The notes beneath the pieces were generated by a model. The model was not told the origin of the DNA and did not search any database. It worked only from the letters and a program-made list of their open reading frames with translations. A DNA stretch of 56,523 bases from a bacterium (GTDB lineage: Bacteria; JAHJDO01): positions 1-56,523 of the forward strand of contig JAGMBN010000001.1 in the NCBI GenBank assembly GCA_023129655.1, read 5' to 3'. The stretch's first letter is position 1. Each line of letters begins with the position of its first letter. Made by a program: the position numbers and the translations under genes. This document shows positions 7,837-15,541 of this stretch, piece after piece.

Positions 7837-8898
7837 ATGTTTAAAAATACTCCTATATTGCCAGCTGACATAATTTTTGCGCCAGCTTGGTGGTTTCATA
7901 ATGAAGGAATAATTTTTGACGAGGATTTTTTCTATCACCCTGCAAAAAGAGTAGAGTCTGAACGTAAGATGGAAAAGGCTCTCTTTGAACGGTGGGGGAA
8001 ATATGGTTTGGGACAAGATAAGGACAATGACCTGCCTGTTGTAGGCGCTGTGCATCTTGCTGCTGGGTATCTGCTTAGTGAGATGCTCGGATGCAAAGTC
8101 GAGTATAAAGAAGATGCCCCTCCGCAAGTGATTCCCACCCAACTGCAAGATTTGAATGTGTTACCCGAAGTGGCATTTGAAAGCTCCGCCTATAAGAAAT
8201 TTGAGCGATTAACCAAAGCCCTCAAAACAAAATACGGATATCTCACAGGTGACGTAAATTGGGCCGGCATCCTAAATATCGCCCTCGATCTTCGTGGTGA
8301 AGTCCTGTTTATGGATATGTTTGATAAGCCTGATGACGTCAATCGCTTTTTTGCCAAAATTGTCATGGTAATTGAAAAATTCACGCAGGATCTGCAGAAA
8401 AAGACTCTCTCTACATCAATCAGTGTTAACAGGAGTGTCCGTCATCTTGAACCGCCGGTATATTTGCACAGCGAATGTTCCCATACGATGATTTCCGTTG
8501 AGGATTATGAGAAATTCCTTTTTAACTATGATGCTCAATGGAGCAAAAAATACAGGCCTTTTGGCATTCATTTCTGTGGCAAGGACCCTCACCGGTATGC
8601 TGAGATTTTTGCCAAACTTCCACATCTTGATTTTCTTGACGTTGGGTGGGGCGGTGATGTGGCGCACTTGCGTAAACATCTTCCCAACACATTCCTGAAT
8701 ATTCGATTAAGTCCCGTGGAAATCATAGACCAGAGCGTCCATGAAATAGCAGATACAATTCGTCGTCTTGTCGCTGATTCTGGCAATCTTCAGCTTACAG
8801 GCATTTGTTGTATTAATATGGATGAGAAGGTTGTGGATGAAAAAATTACTGCACTCTTTGAGACAGTCGCCAATCTTCGAGAAGAGTTTAAGTGTTAA
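7837..8898 (+). CDS. URO-D/MtaA-like (corrinoid) methyltransferase-family protein
   Basis: This 353-residue protein has the uroporphyrinogen-decarboxylase fold as used by MtaA/MtbA/CmuA-type methyltransferases. The zinc signature is visible: His245-x-Cys247 (GIHFCGKD) and Cys324 (GICC), 76 residues between the cysteines, as expected for the His-x-Cys-xn-Cys site that activates a thiol. The ATG at 7837 follows GAAAGGA at a good distance; the in-frame ATG at 7819 overlaps the previous gene and lacks a ribosome site. No corrinoid protein gene is adjacent, so the methyl donor and acceptor are unknown. Confidence 0.65.
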   Translation: MFKNTPILPADIIFAPAWWFHNEGIIFDEDFFYHPAKRVESERKMEKALFERWGKYGLGQDKDNDLPVVGAVHLAAGYLLSEMLGCKVEYKEDAPPQVIPTQLQDLNVLPEVAFESSAYKKFERLTKALKTKYGYLTGDVNWAGILNIALDLRGEVLFMDMFDKPDDVNRFFAKIVMVIEKFTQDLQKKTLSTSISVNRSVRHLEPPVYLHSECSHTMISVEDYEKFLFNYDAQWSKKYRPFGIHFCGKDPHRYAEIFAKLPHLDFLDVGWGGDVAHLRKHLPNTFLNIRLSPVEIIDQSVHEIADTIRRLVADSGNLQLTGICCINMDEKVVDEKITALFETVANLREEFKC

Positions 8899-8922
8899 AG
8901 ACATAGGTTAGGAGAAATTAAG

Positions 8923-10053
8923 ATGGTAGAAAAAGAATTTGATTATACATCTCGTGATTCGCAGGGAACATCTGTTAAGCCTATGAAGATATCTGATTTT
9001 GATATTCCGAAATATGAAGACTATGAAGCTTCTCTTCTGGAAAAGAATAGAAAATTCTGGAATGATGTCACAGGAACATTGGTCTACCGCCGGTTTAGAG
9101 TTCCTGAAGTCTATTCCTATGTTTGTAAAGATAAAGCGCTTTCTTTAGCCTTTCAATTGAGAGCATTGACTGAAAGCATGAAGTATAAAGCGGATATAGC
9201 AAATTTTCTGGAGCCATGGTATGGGATAGGAGTTGTTGGCAGCTCCTTTGGTCTAAACTATATTTGGAATGAAGGTCAGTCACCGGCAACAGAGCCACCT
9301 TTTAAGAATATAGATGAGGCTTTATCATTTGAACCTATCCCAACTCAGAAGACAGAAATGGGTAAGAAAGCTTTAGAGATGATAGAATTCTTCTTAGATA
9401 AAACAAAAGGAAAGATTCCAATATCCTTAACCGATACCCAGTCGCCTTTTAACACAGCTTCATACCTTGTTGAGACAAATAACTTTTTTATGGCGGTTCT
9501 GGATTATCCTGAAAAGATGAAGCAGTTAATTTCTGTAATTACCGATCTATTGATTGATTTTACAAAGGAACAGATAAATCTTATTGGCGATGTTTTAGCC
9601 TCACCAGGACATGGGTTTTCAAGCAGCAGAGAATTTGGTGGGATTTCTATAAGTGATGATAACATGACAATGCTCTCTCCTGAGCAGTACATTGAAATCG
9701 AGGTTCCTTTTATGGATAAAGTGGGAAAAGAATTAAACGGTGCGGCTTTTCACTCATGTGGCAACTGGTCTGGAAAAATAGATGCAGTAAAAAAGATTAA
9801 AAATGTCGTTATGGTCGATGGCGCGTTTTCAAGGGAAACCGACCCCGATCCTAATCCTGCAGAGCCTTTTCCAGTAGGTTTTGCTGGAACTGGCATCATT
9901 GTAAATGTTAGGGTGGTAGGAGACTCTAAGACACTAATGAATAATGTACGTAAACTCTGGAAAACTGGCATGAAACTTATTATTGTAACATATGCAAAGC
10001 ATCCTGCTGAACAGGAAGATATTTATAAGAGAATTCAAGAAATCTGCAGTTAA
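8923..10053 (+). CDS. URO-D family protein, second copy
   Basis: A 376-residue URO-D-fold protein, divergent from its upstream neighbour. The His277-x-Cys279 pair (FHSCGN) is kept, but the third zinc cysteine expected about 77 residues later is absent (the region reads LIIVTYAKHP). A long hydrophilic N-terminus precedes the barrel. The ATG is preceded by TTAGGAGAAATTAAG. Position after the propeller and the first URO-D gene suggests one transcription unit. Substrate and activity are unknown; it might be a partner subunit or use a different metal site. Confidence 0.6.
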   Translation: MVEKEFDYTSRDSQGTSVKPMKISDFDIPKYEDYEASLLEKNRKFWNDVTGTLVYRRFRVPEVYSYVCKDKALSLAFQLRALTESMKYKADIANFLEPWYGIGVVGSSFGLNYIWNEGQSPATEPPFKNIDEALSFEPIPTQKTEMGKKALEMIEFFLDKTKGKIPISLTDTQSPFNTASYLVETNNFFMAVLDYPEKMKQLISVITDLLIDFTKEQINLIGDVLASPGHGFSSSREFGGISISDDNMTMLSPEQYIEIEVPFMDKVGKELNGAAFHSCGNWSGKIDAVKKIKNVVMVDGAFSRETDPDPNPAEPFPVGFAGTGIIVNVRVVGDSKTLMNNVRKLWKTGMKLIIVTYAKHPAEQEDIYKRIQEICS

Positions 10054-10131
10054 TGATTTTTATAGAAATTTGGCTTAGATGTGTGGAAAAAATACAAAAG
10101 ATGAAAAAAGCAATAACATAAGGAATGTGTG

Positions 10132-10863
10132 ATGTCAAAATTAGGTGTAAATATAGACCATATTGCAACAATCAGGCAGGCTAGGAGAACATTTGAGCCT
10201 GACCCTGTTAAAGCTGTTCATTTATGCGAAATCGCTGGTGCTGACAGCATTGTCTCTCATTTAAGAGAGGATAGAAGACATATCAATGATAGGGATGTAA
10301 AGTTGATAAAAGAAATCGTAAATATAAGGTTCAATCTTGAAATGTCAATCGCAGCTGAGATTGTTGATATTGCTTTGAAACTTGTTCCTGATCAGGTAAG
10401 TTTAGTTCCTGAAAAAAGAGAAGAAGTTACAACGGAAGGCGGACTGGATGTAGTTTCAAAAAGAAATGAGTTAAAAAAGATAATCCGGCGTTTCAAGGAT
10501 AAGGGTATTGTTGTAAATTTGTTCATAGATCCCAAAATGTCCCAGATAGATGCGTCTTTAGAAGTCAACTCAGATGCGATTGAACTGCATACAGGGAGTT
10601 ATGCAAATGCAGTCAATCAGTCGGCTATGGAAGATGAATTCAAGAAGATTGTGGAGGCTACAGGTTATGCTAGAAAACATGGGCTTATTGTGCACGCAGG
10701 ACACGGCTTGACATATTTTAACGTAAAAAAAATTGCAGGTGTTAGGGAGATAGAAGAACTAAATATCGGACATTCAATTATATCACGCGCTGTATTTGTA
10801 GGGCTGGAAAGAGCTGTGAAGGATATGATAAATTTGATAAAGGGCAATGCTACACTAAAATAA
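10132..10863 (+). CDS. pdxJ: Pyridoxine 5'-phosphate synthase
   Basis: PdxJ condenses 1-deoxyxylulose 5-phosphate with 3-amino-2-oxopropyl phosphate to give pyridoxine 5'-phosphate. The N-terminal NIDHIATIRQARR and the HLREDRRHI motif (active-site His and Arg) are diagnostic, as are ELHTG and HAGHGL later on. The length is about 243 residues, normal for the family. ATG at 10132 has AAGGA upstream; the GTG just before is not needed. Confidence 0.95.
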   Translation: MSKLGVNIDHIATIRQARRTFEPDPVKAVHLCEIAGADSIVSHLREDRRHINDRDVKLIKEIVNIRFNLEMSIAAEIVDIALKLVPDQVSLVPEKREEVTTEGGLDVVSKRNELKKIIRRFKDKGIVVNLFIDPKMSQIDASLEVNSDAIELHTGSYANAVNQSAMEDEFKKIVEATGYARKHGLIVHAGHGLTYFNVKKIAGVREIEELNIGHSIISRAVFVGLERAVKDMINLIKGNATLK

Positions 10864-10910
10864 CACCAAGCGTTCAATGATTAATGTCCGAGCGAAAGGA
10901 GGTGATAATA

Positions 10911-11243
10911 ATGTTGCGATCGAAGTTTTTTGCAGCGGTAGGGCTTGTTCTCGCACTCAGTTTTGGGAGTGGATGCGTAACCACATCGACCTTTACCAAG
11001 TCAGGGCTTCCCTCAAAGCAATTCGTTGTTGGTAGTGGTTTCGTTATCGAATACTATGCATCCTCGGATGGTACTGCCCTTTGGGTTGAGGGGAACACTA
11101 ATAGGATTCTGAAAACCGAATCTCTCAGGAAGGATGACATGGTTACTTATGATGTGGAAGACTTTAGGGATCTTATCGAGGAAAAGCTTGGAATTTCCAT
11201 AAAGGACGCCGTTCTCACTCTGTATTTCGTGCCGGAGGATTAA
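10911..11243 (+). CDS. Small putative lipoprotein, probable integron-cassette gene
   Basis: A 110-residue protein of no recognised family. The N-terminus is a signal peptide (Arg3, Lys5, hydrophobic to about residue 20) ending in a lipobox-like GSGC, so it is likely lipid-anchored. The ATG at 10911 follows AAAGGAGGTGAT, a full complement to the 16S rRNA tail, which settles the start over an earlier in-frame ATG at 10884. GC is higher than in the neighbours (29 of 60 bases at 10981-11040). An attC-like site begins 18 bases after the stop, which suggests that this is a mobile gene cassette. Confidence 0.7.
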   Translation: MLRSKFFAAVGLVLALSFGSGCVTTSTFTKSGLPSKQFVVGSGFVIEYYASSDGTALWVEGNTNRILKTESLRKDDMVTYDVEDFRDLIEEKLGISIKDAVLTLYFVPED

Positions 11244-11261
11244 ACAAGCGAAGACAAAAAG

Positions 11262-11331
11262 CGCTAACCAATCACTGCGCTCGACCAAAAAGCTGGCGCT
11301 CATTGCCAGCAGGTGAGCTTTGACGTTAGAC
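11262..11331 (+). mobile_element. attC-like integron recombination site
   Basis: The 70-base site has CGCTAAC at 11262-11268 and GTTAGAC at 11325-11331 as outer boxes (CTAAC/GTTAG pair). Inside, TCA (11272-11274) pairs with TGA (11321-11323). After a small unpaired bubble, GCTC-G-ACC (11279-11286) pairs with GGTGAGC (11312-11318), leaving one extrahelical G at 11283. A terminal hairpin GCTGGC/GCCAGC spans 11292-11310. Imperfect palindrome, extrahelical base, unpaired spacer and GTTRRRY box are the structural marks of attC. Confidence 0.65.
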
Positions 11332-11407
11332 AGAGAAAGAAAGAATGAATAAAAAGAATTGCAGTTCCGCTTGTCGCAGGAACATAACAAATTTTGGTAA
11401 TTAATCT

Positions 11408-11437
11408 TTGACAAAATTGTGCTGAATATTGTACCAT
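11408..11437 (+). promoter_or_regulatory. Putative promoter of the RelE-type toxin-antitoxin pair
   Basis: TTGACA at 11408-11413 is followed after 18 bases by TACCAT at 11432-11437. The predicted start lies just before the ribosome site AACGGAGGTGAT of the antitoxin gene. Confidence 0.4.
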
Positions 11438-11457
11438 TACAAACGGAGGTGATAATT

Positions 11458-11709
11458 ATGGATTATATTGTACCTATTTCAGAAGCAAGAGGAAAACTTC
11501 CGTATTTAGTAAAAAAAATTGCACAAATGGGAAAACATCTAATTATAACCAAAAATGGGAAAGCAGAAGTTGTTATGATGTCGCCTGAAGAGCTGGAAAC
11601 TTTGGAGATTAAAAGCGATCAAAAACTATTAGCGTCAATTCTACGAGCGGAAGAAGATATTCAAAAAGGCAATGTCTATTCTCATGAAGACGTATTTAGC
11701 AATGTATGA
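11458..11709 (+). CDS. Phd/YefM-type antitoxin
   Basis: An 83-residue antitoxin of the Phd/YefM type. VPISEARGKLPYLVKKI and the HLIITKNGKAEVVMMSPEELE beta-strand segment form the DNA-binding N-terminal domain. The acidic tail would wrap the toxin. It starts at an ATG preceded by GGAGGTGATAAT, almost the same leader as the cassette lipoprotein. The toxin gene overlaps its end by eight bases. Autoregulation is expected from the family. Confidence 0.85.
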   Translation: MDYIVPISEARGKLPYLVKKIAQMGKHLIITKNGKAEVVMMSPEELETLEIKSDQKLLASILRAEEDIQKGNVYSHEDVFSNV

Positions 11710-11974
11710 AATACGTTATGCAGAAGAAGTAAAAATAGTTATAGATAAATTACCTCTAAAAAAGAAACGTCAAATTAAAGATGCTATTGAGCGTATAGCC
11801 AAATGCCCTGAAACAGGCAAGCGTCTTACACACGAATTAAAAGGATTGTTATCATATCGTTCAGGAACATATAGAATAATCTATCGCATTTATCATGAAG
11901 AGGTAACGATTTTAATATTGACTATAGGTCATAGAAAGAACATTTACAAACAAATTTCAAGAAGATTTAATTAA
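11702..11974 (+). CDS. RelE/ParE-superfamily toxin
   Basis: The 90-residue toxin begins MYEIRYAEEV, then has the RelE pattern of two helices and a beta sheet (LTHELKGLLSYRSGTYRIIYRI, quoted in two parts: LTHELKGLLSYR and SGTYRIIYRI), ending ILTIGHRKNIYK with basic residues used for ribosome-dependent mRNA cleavage in RelE. The ATG at 11702 overlaps the antitoxin stop; another in-frame ATG at 11672 would add ten residues not typical for the family. Confidence 0.85.
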   Translation: MYEIRYAEEVKIVIDKLPLKKKRQIKDAIERIAKCPETGKRLTHELKGLLSYRSGTYRIIYRIYHEEVTILILTIGHRKNIYKQISRRFN

Positions 11975-11978
11975 GTCC

Positions 11979-12054
11979 GTCATTGCGAGGAGTCCCGAAA
12001 GCTTTCGGGACGACGTGGCAATCTCAGAGATTGCTTCACTTCGTTCGCAATGAC
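11979..12054. repeat. Palindromic dispersed repeat (GTCATTGCGAG type)
   Basis: The element is bounded by GTCATTGCGAG and CGCAATGAC as inverted ends and contains a perfect 20-base palindrome centred on AAGCTT (11993-12012 region), plus a CAATCTC/GAGATTG stem. This arrangement resembles repeats scattered in many bacterial genomes. It lies directly after the toxin gene and before nnrED. Confidence 0.7.
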
Positions 12055-12071
12055 AGAAGGGATATTTTAAA

Positions 12072-13643
12072 ATGAAAGTAGTTAGTTTCAATCAGATGAA
12101 AGAGATAGATCGGATTGCAATAGAAGAATGTGGTATTAAAGGATTATTTCTTATGGAAAATGCAGGCTGCGCAGTTGGTAAGAACGCAGAAGAGATGCTA
12201 GCTGGAATAGAAAGAAATGCGCAGGTTCTTATAGTCTGTGGGAAAGGAAATAATGGGGGAGATGGCTTTGTAGCAGCACGTCATCTTCTGAATTCAGGGT
12301 GTGTCAAAGACATAGATATTAAAGTAGCGCTTCTTGGCAATATCAAAGACATAAAAGGTGATGCTAAAACAAATTTTGACATTATAAAGGAGATGGGCGC
12401 TGACATATTTGAAATCCTCGAATTGAAACAGTTACAAAAAGCAAAACATATTTTTCAACATGCAGGTTTAGTAATAGATGCAATTTTTGGTATCGGATTA
12501 AAAGGCACAGTAAGAGGTGTAGCGCTTGAGGTAATTAAGCTTATAAACATGTTAAAACAAAGTCAGGTTCTTTCTGTTGATTTACCTTCAGGACTCTATG
12601 AGTGTTTTGATGAGAAGAGAGACGTTTGTATTCAAGCTGACAGAACAATTACTTTTGGCCTGCCAAAAAAGGAGTTATTGATTTATCCCGGTATTAAATT
12701 TACGGGTAATCTTATTATTCAGGATATAGGTCTTCCAAAAAAACTCCTAACAGATCCAAAATTAAAACTAAATTTGACGACCCATAGTGAGTTATCTTCT
12801 CTTATTTCTAATCGCCCGATTAATTCACATAAAGGCACATTCGGACATGTATTTATTATAGCTGGCTCCAGAGGGCTAACAGGCGCAGCAGCTCTAGCCG
12901 GTCTTGGAGCTCTTTATTCCGGCACAGGTCTTGTTACATTGGGAATTCCTGAGAGTTTGAATTCTATTATGGAAATGAAGCTGACAGAGGTTATGACAAA
13001 ACCTCTGGCTGAAACCACGGATGGAAGCTTGAGTAAAAAGGCAAAGAAAGAAATACTGGATTTTTCAGCAAGGGTGGATGCTGTTGCTATAGGTCCGGGA
13101 CTCTCAAGAAATACTGAAACAAGTTTTTTAATTCGCGAATTAATAGAATCATTAGAAAAACCAGTTGTAATTGACGCAGATGGAATTAATGCACTTGCTG
13201 GGCATGTATCAATGCTTAAGAAGAGAAGATATCCAACAATTATAACTCCTCATCTTGCTGAAATGGCGAAACTTATTGAAGGAGACGTGTCTGAAGTCAC
13301 TTCAGGTAGAATAGGCATAGCAGAAAAGTTTGCATATACATATAAAACTATTACATTGCTAAAAGGAGCAAGAACAATTATTGCTGATGAAAAAGGGAAT
13401 ATTTACATAAATCCCACAGGTAATCCTGCTTTAGCCATAGGTGGAACGGGAGATGTTCTTACCGGGCTTATCTCAGGATTGATTGCACAAGGTCTTTTCG
13501 GATTAGACGCAGCAAAACTCGGAGCATATTTGCATGGTTTAGCAGCAGATATATGGAAATATGAAAACAAGCTGGATAGATGTTTGACTGCTACCGAGTT
13601 AACAAAATATATTCCCAAAGCGTTTATGTCAGCTAAAAATTAA
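12072..13643 (+). CDS. nnr: Bifunctional NAD(P)HX epimerase/dehydratase
   Basis: This enzyme repairs hydrated NAD(P)H. The N-terminal half (to about residue 215) is the YjeF-N epimerase with GKGNNGGDGFVAARHL. The C-terminal half is the ADP-dependent dehydratase of the ribokinase-like fold, with HKGTFGHV and the catalytic GGTGDVLTGLI. At 523 residues it is the normal fused length. It starts after a palindromic repeat with GAAGGG upstream. A sulfatase-like gene follows 25 bases later. Confidence 0.93.
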   Translation: MKVVSFNQMKEIDRIAIEECGIKGLFLMENAGCAVGKNAEEMLAGIERNAQVLIVCGKGNNGGDGFVAARHLLNSGCVKDIDIKVALLGNIKDIKGDAKTNFDIIKEMGADIFEILELKQLQKAKHIFQHAGLVIDAIFGIGLKGTVRGVALEVIKLINMLKQSQVLSVDLPSGLYECFDEKRDVCIQADRTITFGLPKKELLIYPGIKFTGNLIIQDIGLPKKLLTDPKLKLNLTTHSELSSLISNRPINSHKGTFGHVFIIAGSRGLTGAAALAGLGALYSGTGLVTLGIPESLNSIMEMKLTEVMTKPLAETTDGSLSKKAKKEILDFSARVDAVAIGPGLSRNTETSFLIRELIESLEKPVVIDADGINALAGHVSMLKKRRYPTIITPHLAEMAKLIEGDVSEVTSGRIGIAEKFAYTYKTITLLKGARTIIADEKGNIYINPTGNPALAIGGTGDVLTGLISGLIAQGLFGLDAAKLGAYLHGLAADIWKYENKLDRCLTATELTKYIPKAFMSAKN

Positions 13644-13668
13644 TTTATCATAGGATGAAAAAGAGAGA

Positions 13669-14961
13669 ATGAATGTATTATTTATCGTGCCTGACGCTCT
13701 TAGAGCTGCCAATCTAGGCTGCTGCGGTTATCCCAAGAAAACAAGTCCATACATTGACAAATTGGCAAGCGAAGGAGTTCTTTTTAAGAATGCAATAAGC
13801 ACTACTTCCCATACGCTGCCTGCTATAGTCTCTATGTTCACTGGTTTGGATCCAATTACTCATGGTATAAATGGACCTATCCCATACAACGCGTGGATTA
13901 AACAAAAATTGTGGAAGCAATGGAAACAGCCTTTTGAGATACTTAAGGAGAAGGGCTATATAACAGCCGGCTGTGATAAATGGATGTATGAAGGATTAAA
14001 GTATGATGTAGAGATAAAGGATTTGAAGAATGCAATTGAAGAATATAGAAATGAGAAATTTTTTCTGTGGTGGGCACCTTATGAAACGCATCTTCCATAC
14101 AATCCCAAGCCGCCTTATGACACTATGTTCATGCCTGAAGAAATCAGTTCCTCAACAAGGGAAAAACTGAAGATTGTAAAAAGCACAATGATCATACATA
14201 AGCCGGGCCTTTTGAGTAAATTTGAACAGCAGCAGGCAGATGGGATTCTAGAGCCGGCAACGCATCCGCGAAGCGCAGGATCAATGACTTTCTCGGAAGA
14301 GGATAAGCCTGCTATTATGGCTTTGTATGATGGGGAAATAAGAGCTCAGGATGAGGAAATAGAGGGTTATGTGAAGAAACTGGAAGATTTGAATCTTCTT
14401 GATAATACAATGGTTGTTCTAACTTCAGACCACGGAGAAGAAATAGGCGAAAGAGGTTCTGTAGGACATGCGTCGTGCTCGCTTACAGGCGCTCTGTATG
14501 ATGAAGTTATAAAAGTGCCTTTGATAATAAGATATCCTAAAGCGCTTCCAAAAGGGAAGGTAGTTGAAACTCAGGTTTCTTTGATTGATATTATGCCGAC
14601 GCTGTTTGCTGTTATGGGATTTGAGATGCCCAAAGAGACAGAAGGGCATTCTCTTATGCCGGTTATAAAGCAAAAGAAAGCGGATTTTAAAGAAGAGGCT
14701 TATCTGGAAACAAGCCCTTGCGGCTGGCAGGCTCTGAAAGGTGATGAAAGAAAGGTATACGCTATAAGAACACCTGAAATGAAGCTCATATATAACGATG
14801 ATCCAAATAATAAAGATAAATGCAGCTATGAACTATATAATTTAAAGAATGATCCTGGCGAAAAGCATAACTTAATCAATGATATGCCAGAGAAGGCAAA
14901 CCATTTTAAAAACAAGTTGCATAAGTGGATTAAGAAGCCGTCTTTTTTGTTAAATAAATAA
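13669..14961 (+). CDS. Sulfatase-superfamily hydrolase with Thr at the nucleophile position
   Basis: A 430-residue cytoplasmic-looking protein of the alkaline-phosphatase/sulfatase superfamily (no signal peptide). It opens with LFIVPDALRA (Asp9 as metal ligand) and keeps the SDHGEEIG motif (Asp254, His255). At the place of the formylglycine cysteine (CxPxR) the sequence is T49-L-P-A-I, so Thr49 would be the nucleophile, as in phosphoethanolamine or phosphoglycerol transferases, and no formylglycine is possible. It may act on phospho- or sulfo-esters; the substrate is unknown. A close paralogue lies at 45160-46455. Confidence 0.75.
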   Translation: MNVLFIVPDALRAANLGCCGYPKKTSPYIDKLASEGVLFKNAISTTSHTLPAIVSMFTGLDPITHGINGPIPYNAWIKQKLWKQWKQPFEILKEKGYITAGCDKWMYEGLKYDVEIKDLKNAIEEYRNEKFFLWWAPYETHLPYNPKPPYDTMFMPEEISSSTREKLKIVKSTMIIHKPGLLSKFEQQQADGILEPATHPRSAGSMTFSEEDKPAIMALYDGEIRAQDEEIEGYVKKLEDLNLLDNTMVVLTSDHGEEIGERGSVGHASCSLTGALYDEVIKVPLIIRYPKALPKGKVVETQVSLIDIMPTLFAVMGFEMPKETEGHSLMPVIKQKKADFKEEAYLETSPCGWQALKGDERKVYAIRTPEMKLIYNDDPNNKDKCSYELYNLKNDPGEKHNLINDMPEKANHFKNKLHKWIKKPSFLLNK

Positions 14962-14985
14962 TATAACGTAGAGAGGAGATATGAT

Positions 14986-15357
14986 ATGGGCAAAGAAAAG
15001 AAAAAGAAAGATATAAAATTCACTGAGAAAAAGGAAGATAAGGATTGGAAGGAAAAGGTAGTAGAGGATAAAAAGAAAGAAGAATTTAAGATGCCACCTT
15101 TAGAGGTAAATTTTATGATGTTTATAACCAGCCTCAGCATGCAGGCAATGATGAGTTTGGGCATCTATCCAAACCCCATTACAAAAAAAGAAGAAAAGAA
15201 TCCGGAAGCGGCTAAATATACAATAGACACAATAGCTATGATTCAAGGAAAGACAAAAGGCAATCTTACCAGCGAGGAATCCAGACTGATAGACAATATT
15301 CTATATGACTTGCGAATGAAGTATATAGAAGCAAATAAAGAACCTGACAAAAAGTAG
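14986..15357 (+). CDS. DUF1844 family protein
   Basis: A 123-residue protein: a highly charged, lysine-rich N-terminus of about 40 residues followed by the DUF1844 domain (MFITSLSMQAMMSLG, the ID-IAMIQGKTKGNLT segment and a closing LYDLRMKYIE helix). Function is unknown for the family. The start has GAGAGGAG upstream. It shares a transcription direction with the sulfatase-like gene and converges on a truncated reductase whose remnant begins at its stop codon. Confidence 0.85.
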   Translation: MGKEKKKKDIKFTEKKEDKDWKEKVVEDKKKEEFKMPPLEVNFMMFITSLSMQAMMSLGIYPNPITKKEEKNPEAAKYTIDTIAMIQGKTKGNLTSEESRLIDNILYDLRMKYIEANKEPDKK

Positions 15358-15521
15358 TTGGCGCAAATAGTCATGAAGTTTATGCCTTTGTCTATTGCAT
15401 AATGAACAAGTTTAATCGCATCCACTTCTCCAACTGGTGTCCCAAATGTCATTGTGCCAAGACAAATAGGTGAAACCTGCAAATCGGTGTTGGAAATATG
15501 TCGATATTGTAGAGTAGACAT
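15358..15521 (-). pseudogene. Aldo/keto reductase, N-terminal fragment
   Basis: The first ~48 codons match the start of an aldo/keto reductase (RHISNTDLQVSPICLGTMTFG, the start of the barrel, then AIDKGINF). The expected IDTAxxYG with the catalytic Asp and Tyr does not follow: the frame degenerates and runs into the DUF1844 gene at 15357. A full reductase is over 300 residues. The ATG has AGGAGG upstream and starts 20 bases after the decarboxylase-like gene, so this was the last gene of the minus-strand operon before a deletion or rearrangement. Confidence 0.75.
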
Positions 15522-15541
15522 CTTATTATGTCCTCCTATGG

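Noticed and set aside
11262..11331. Reading the attC-like site as a simple terminator
   Set aside because: There is no T-run, and the paired outer boxes, extrahelical base and GTTAGAC end are not expected of a terminator.
13815..13823. Annotation of the 13669 and 45160 genes as formylglycine arylsulfatases
   Set aside because: The modified Cys/Ser of CxPxR is Thr and the Arg is Ile in both, so formylglycine cannot form.
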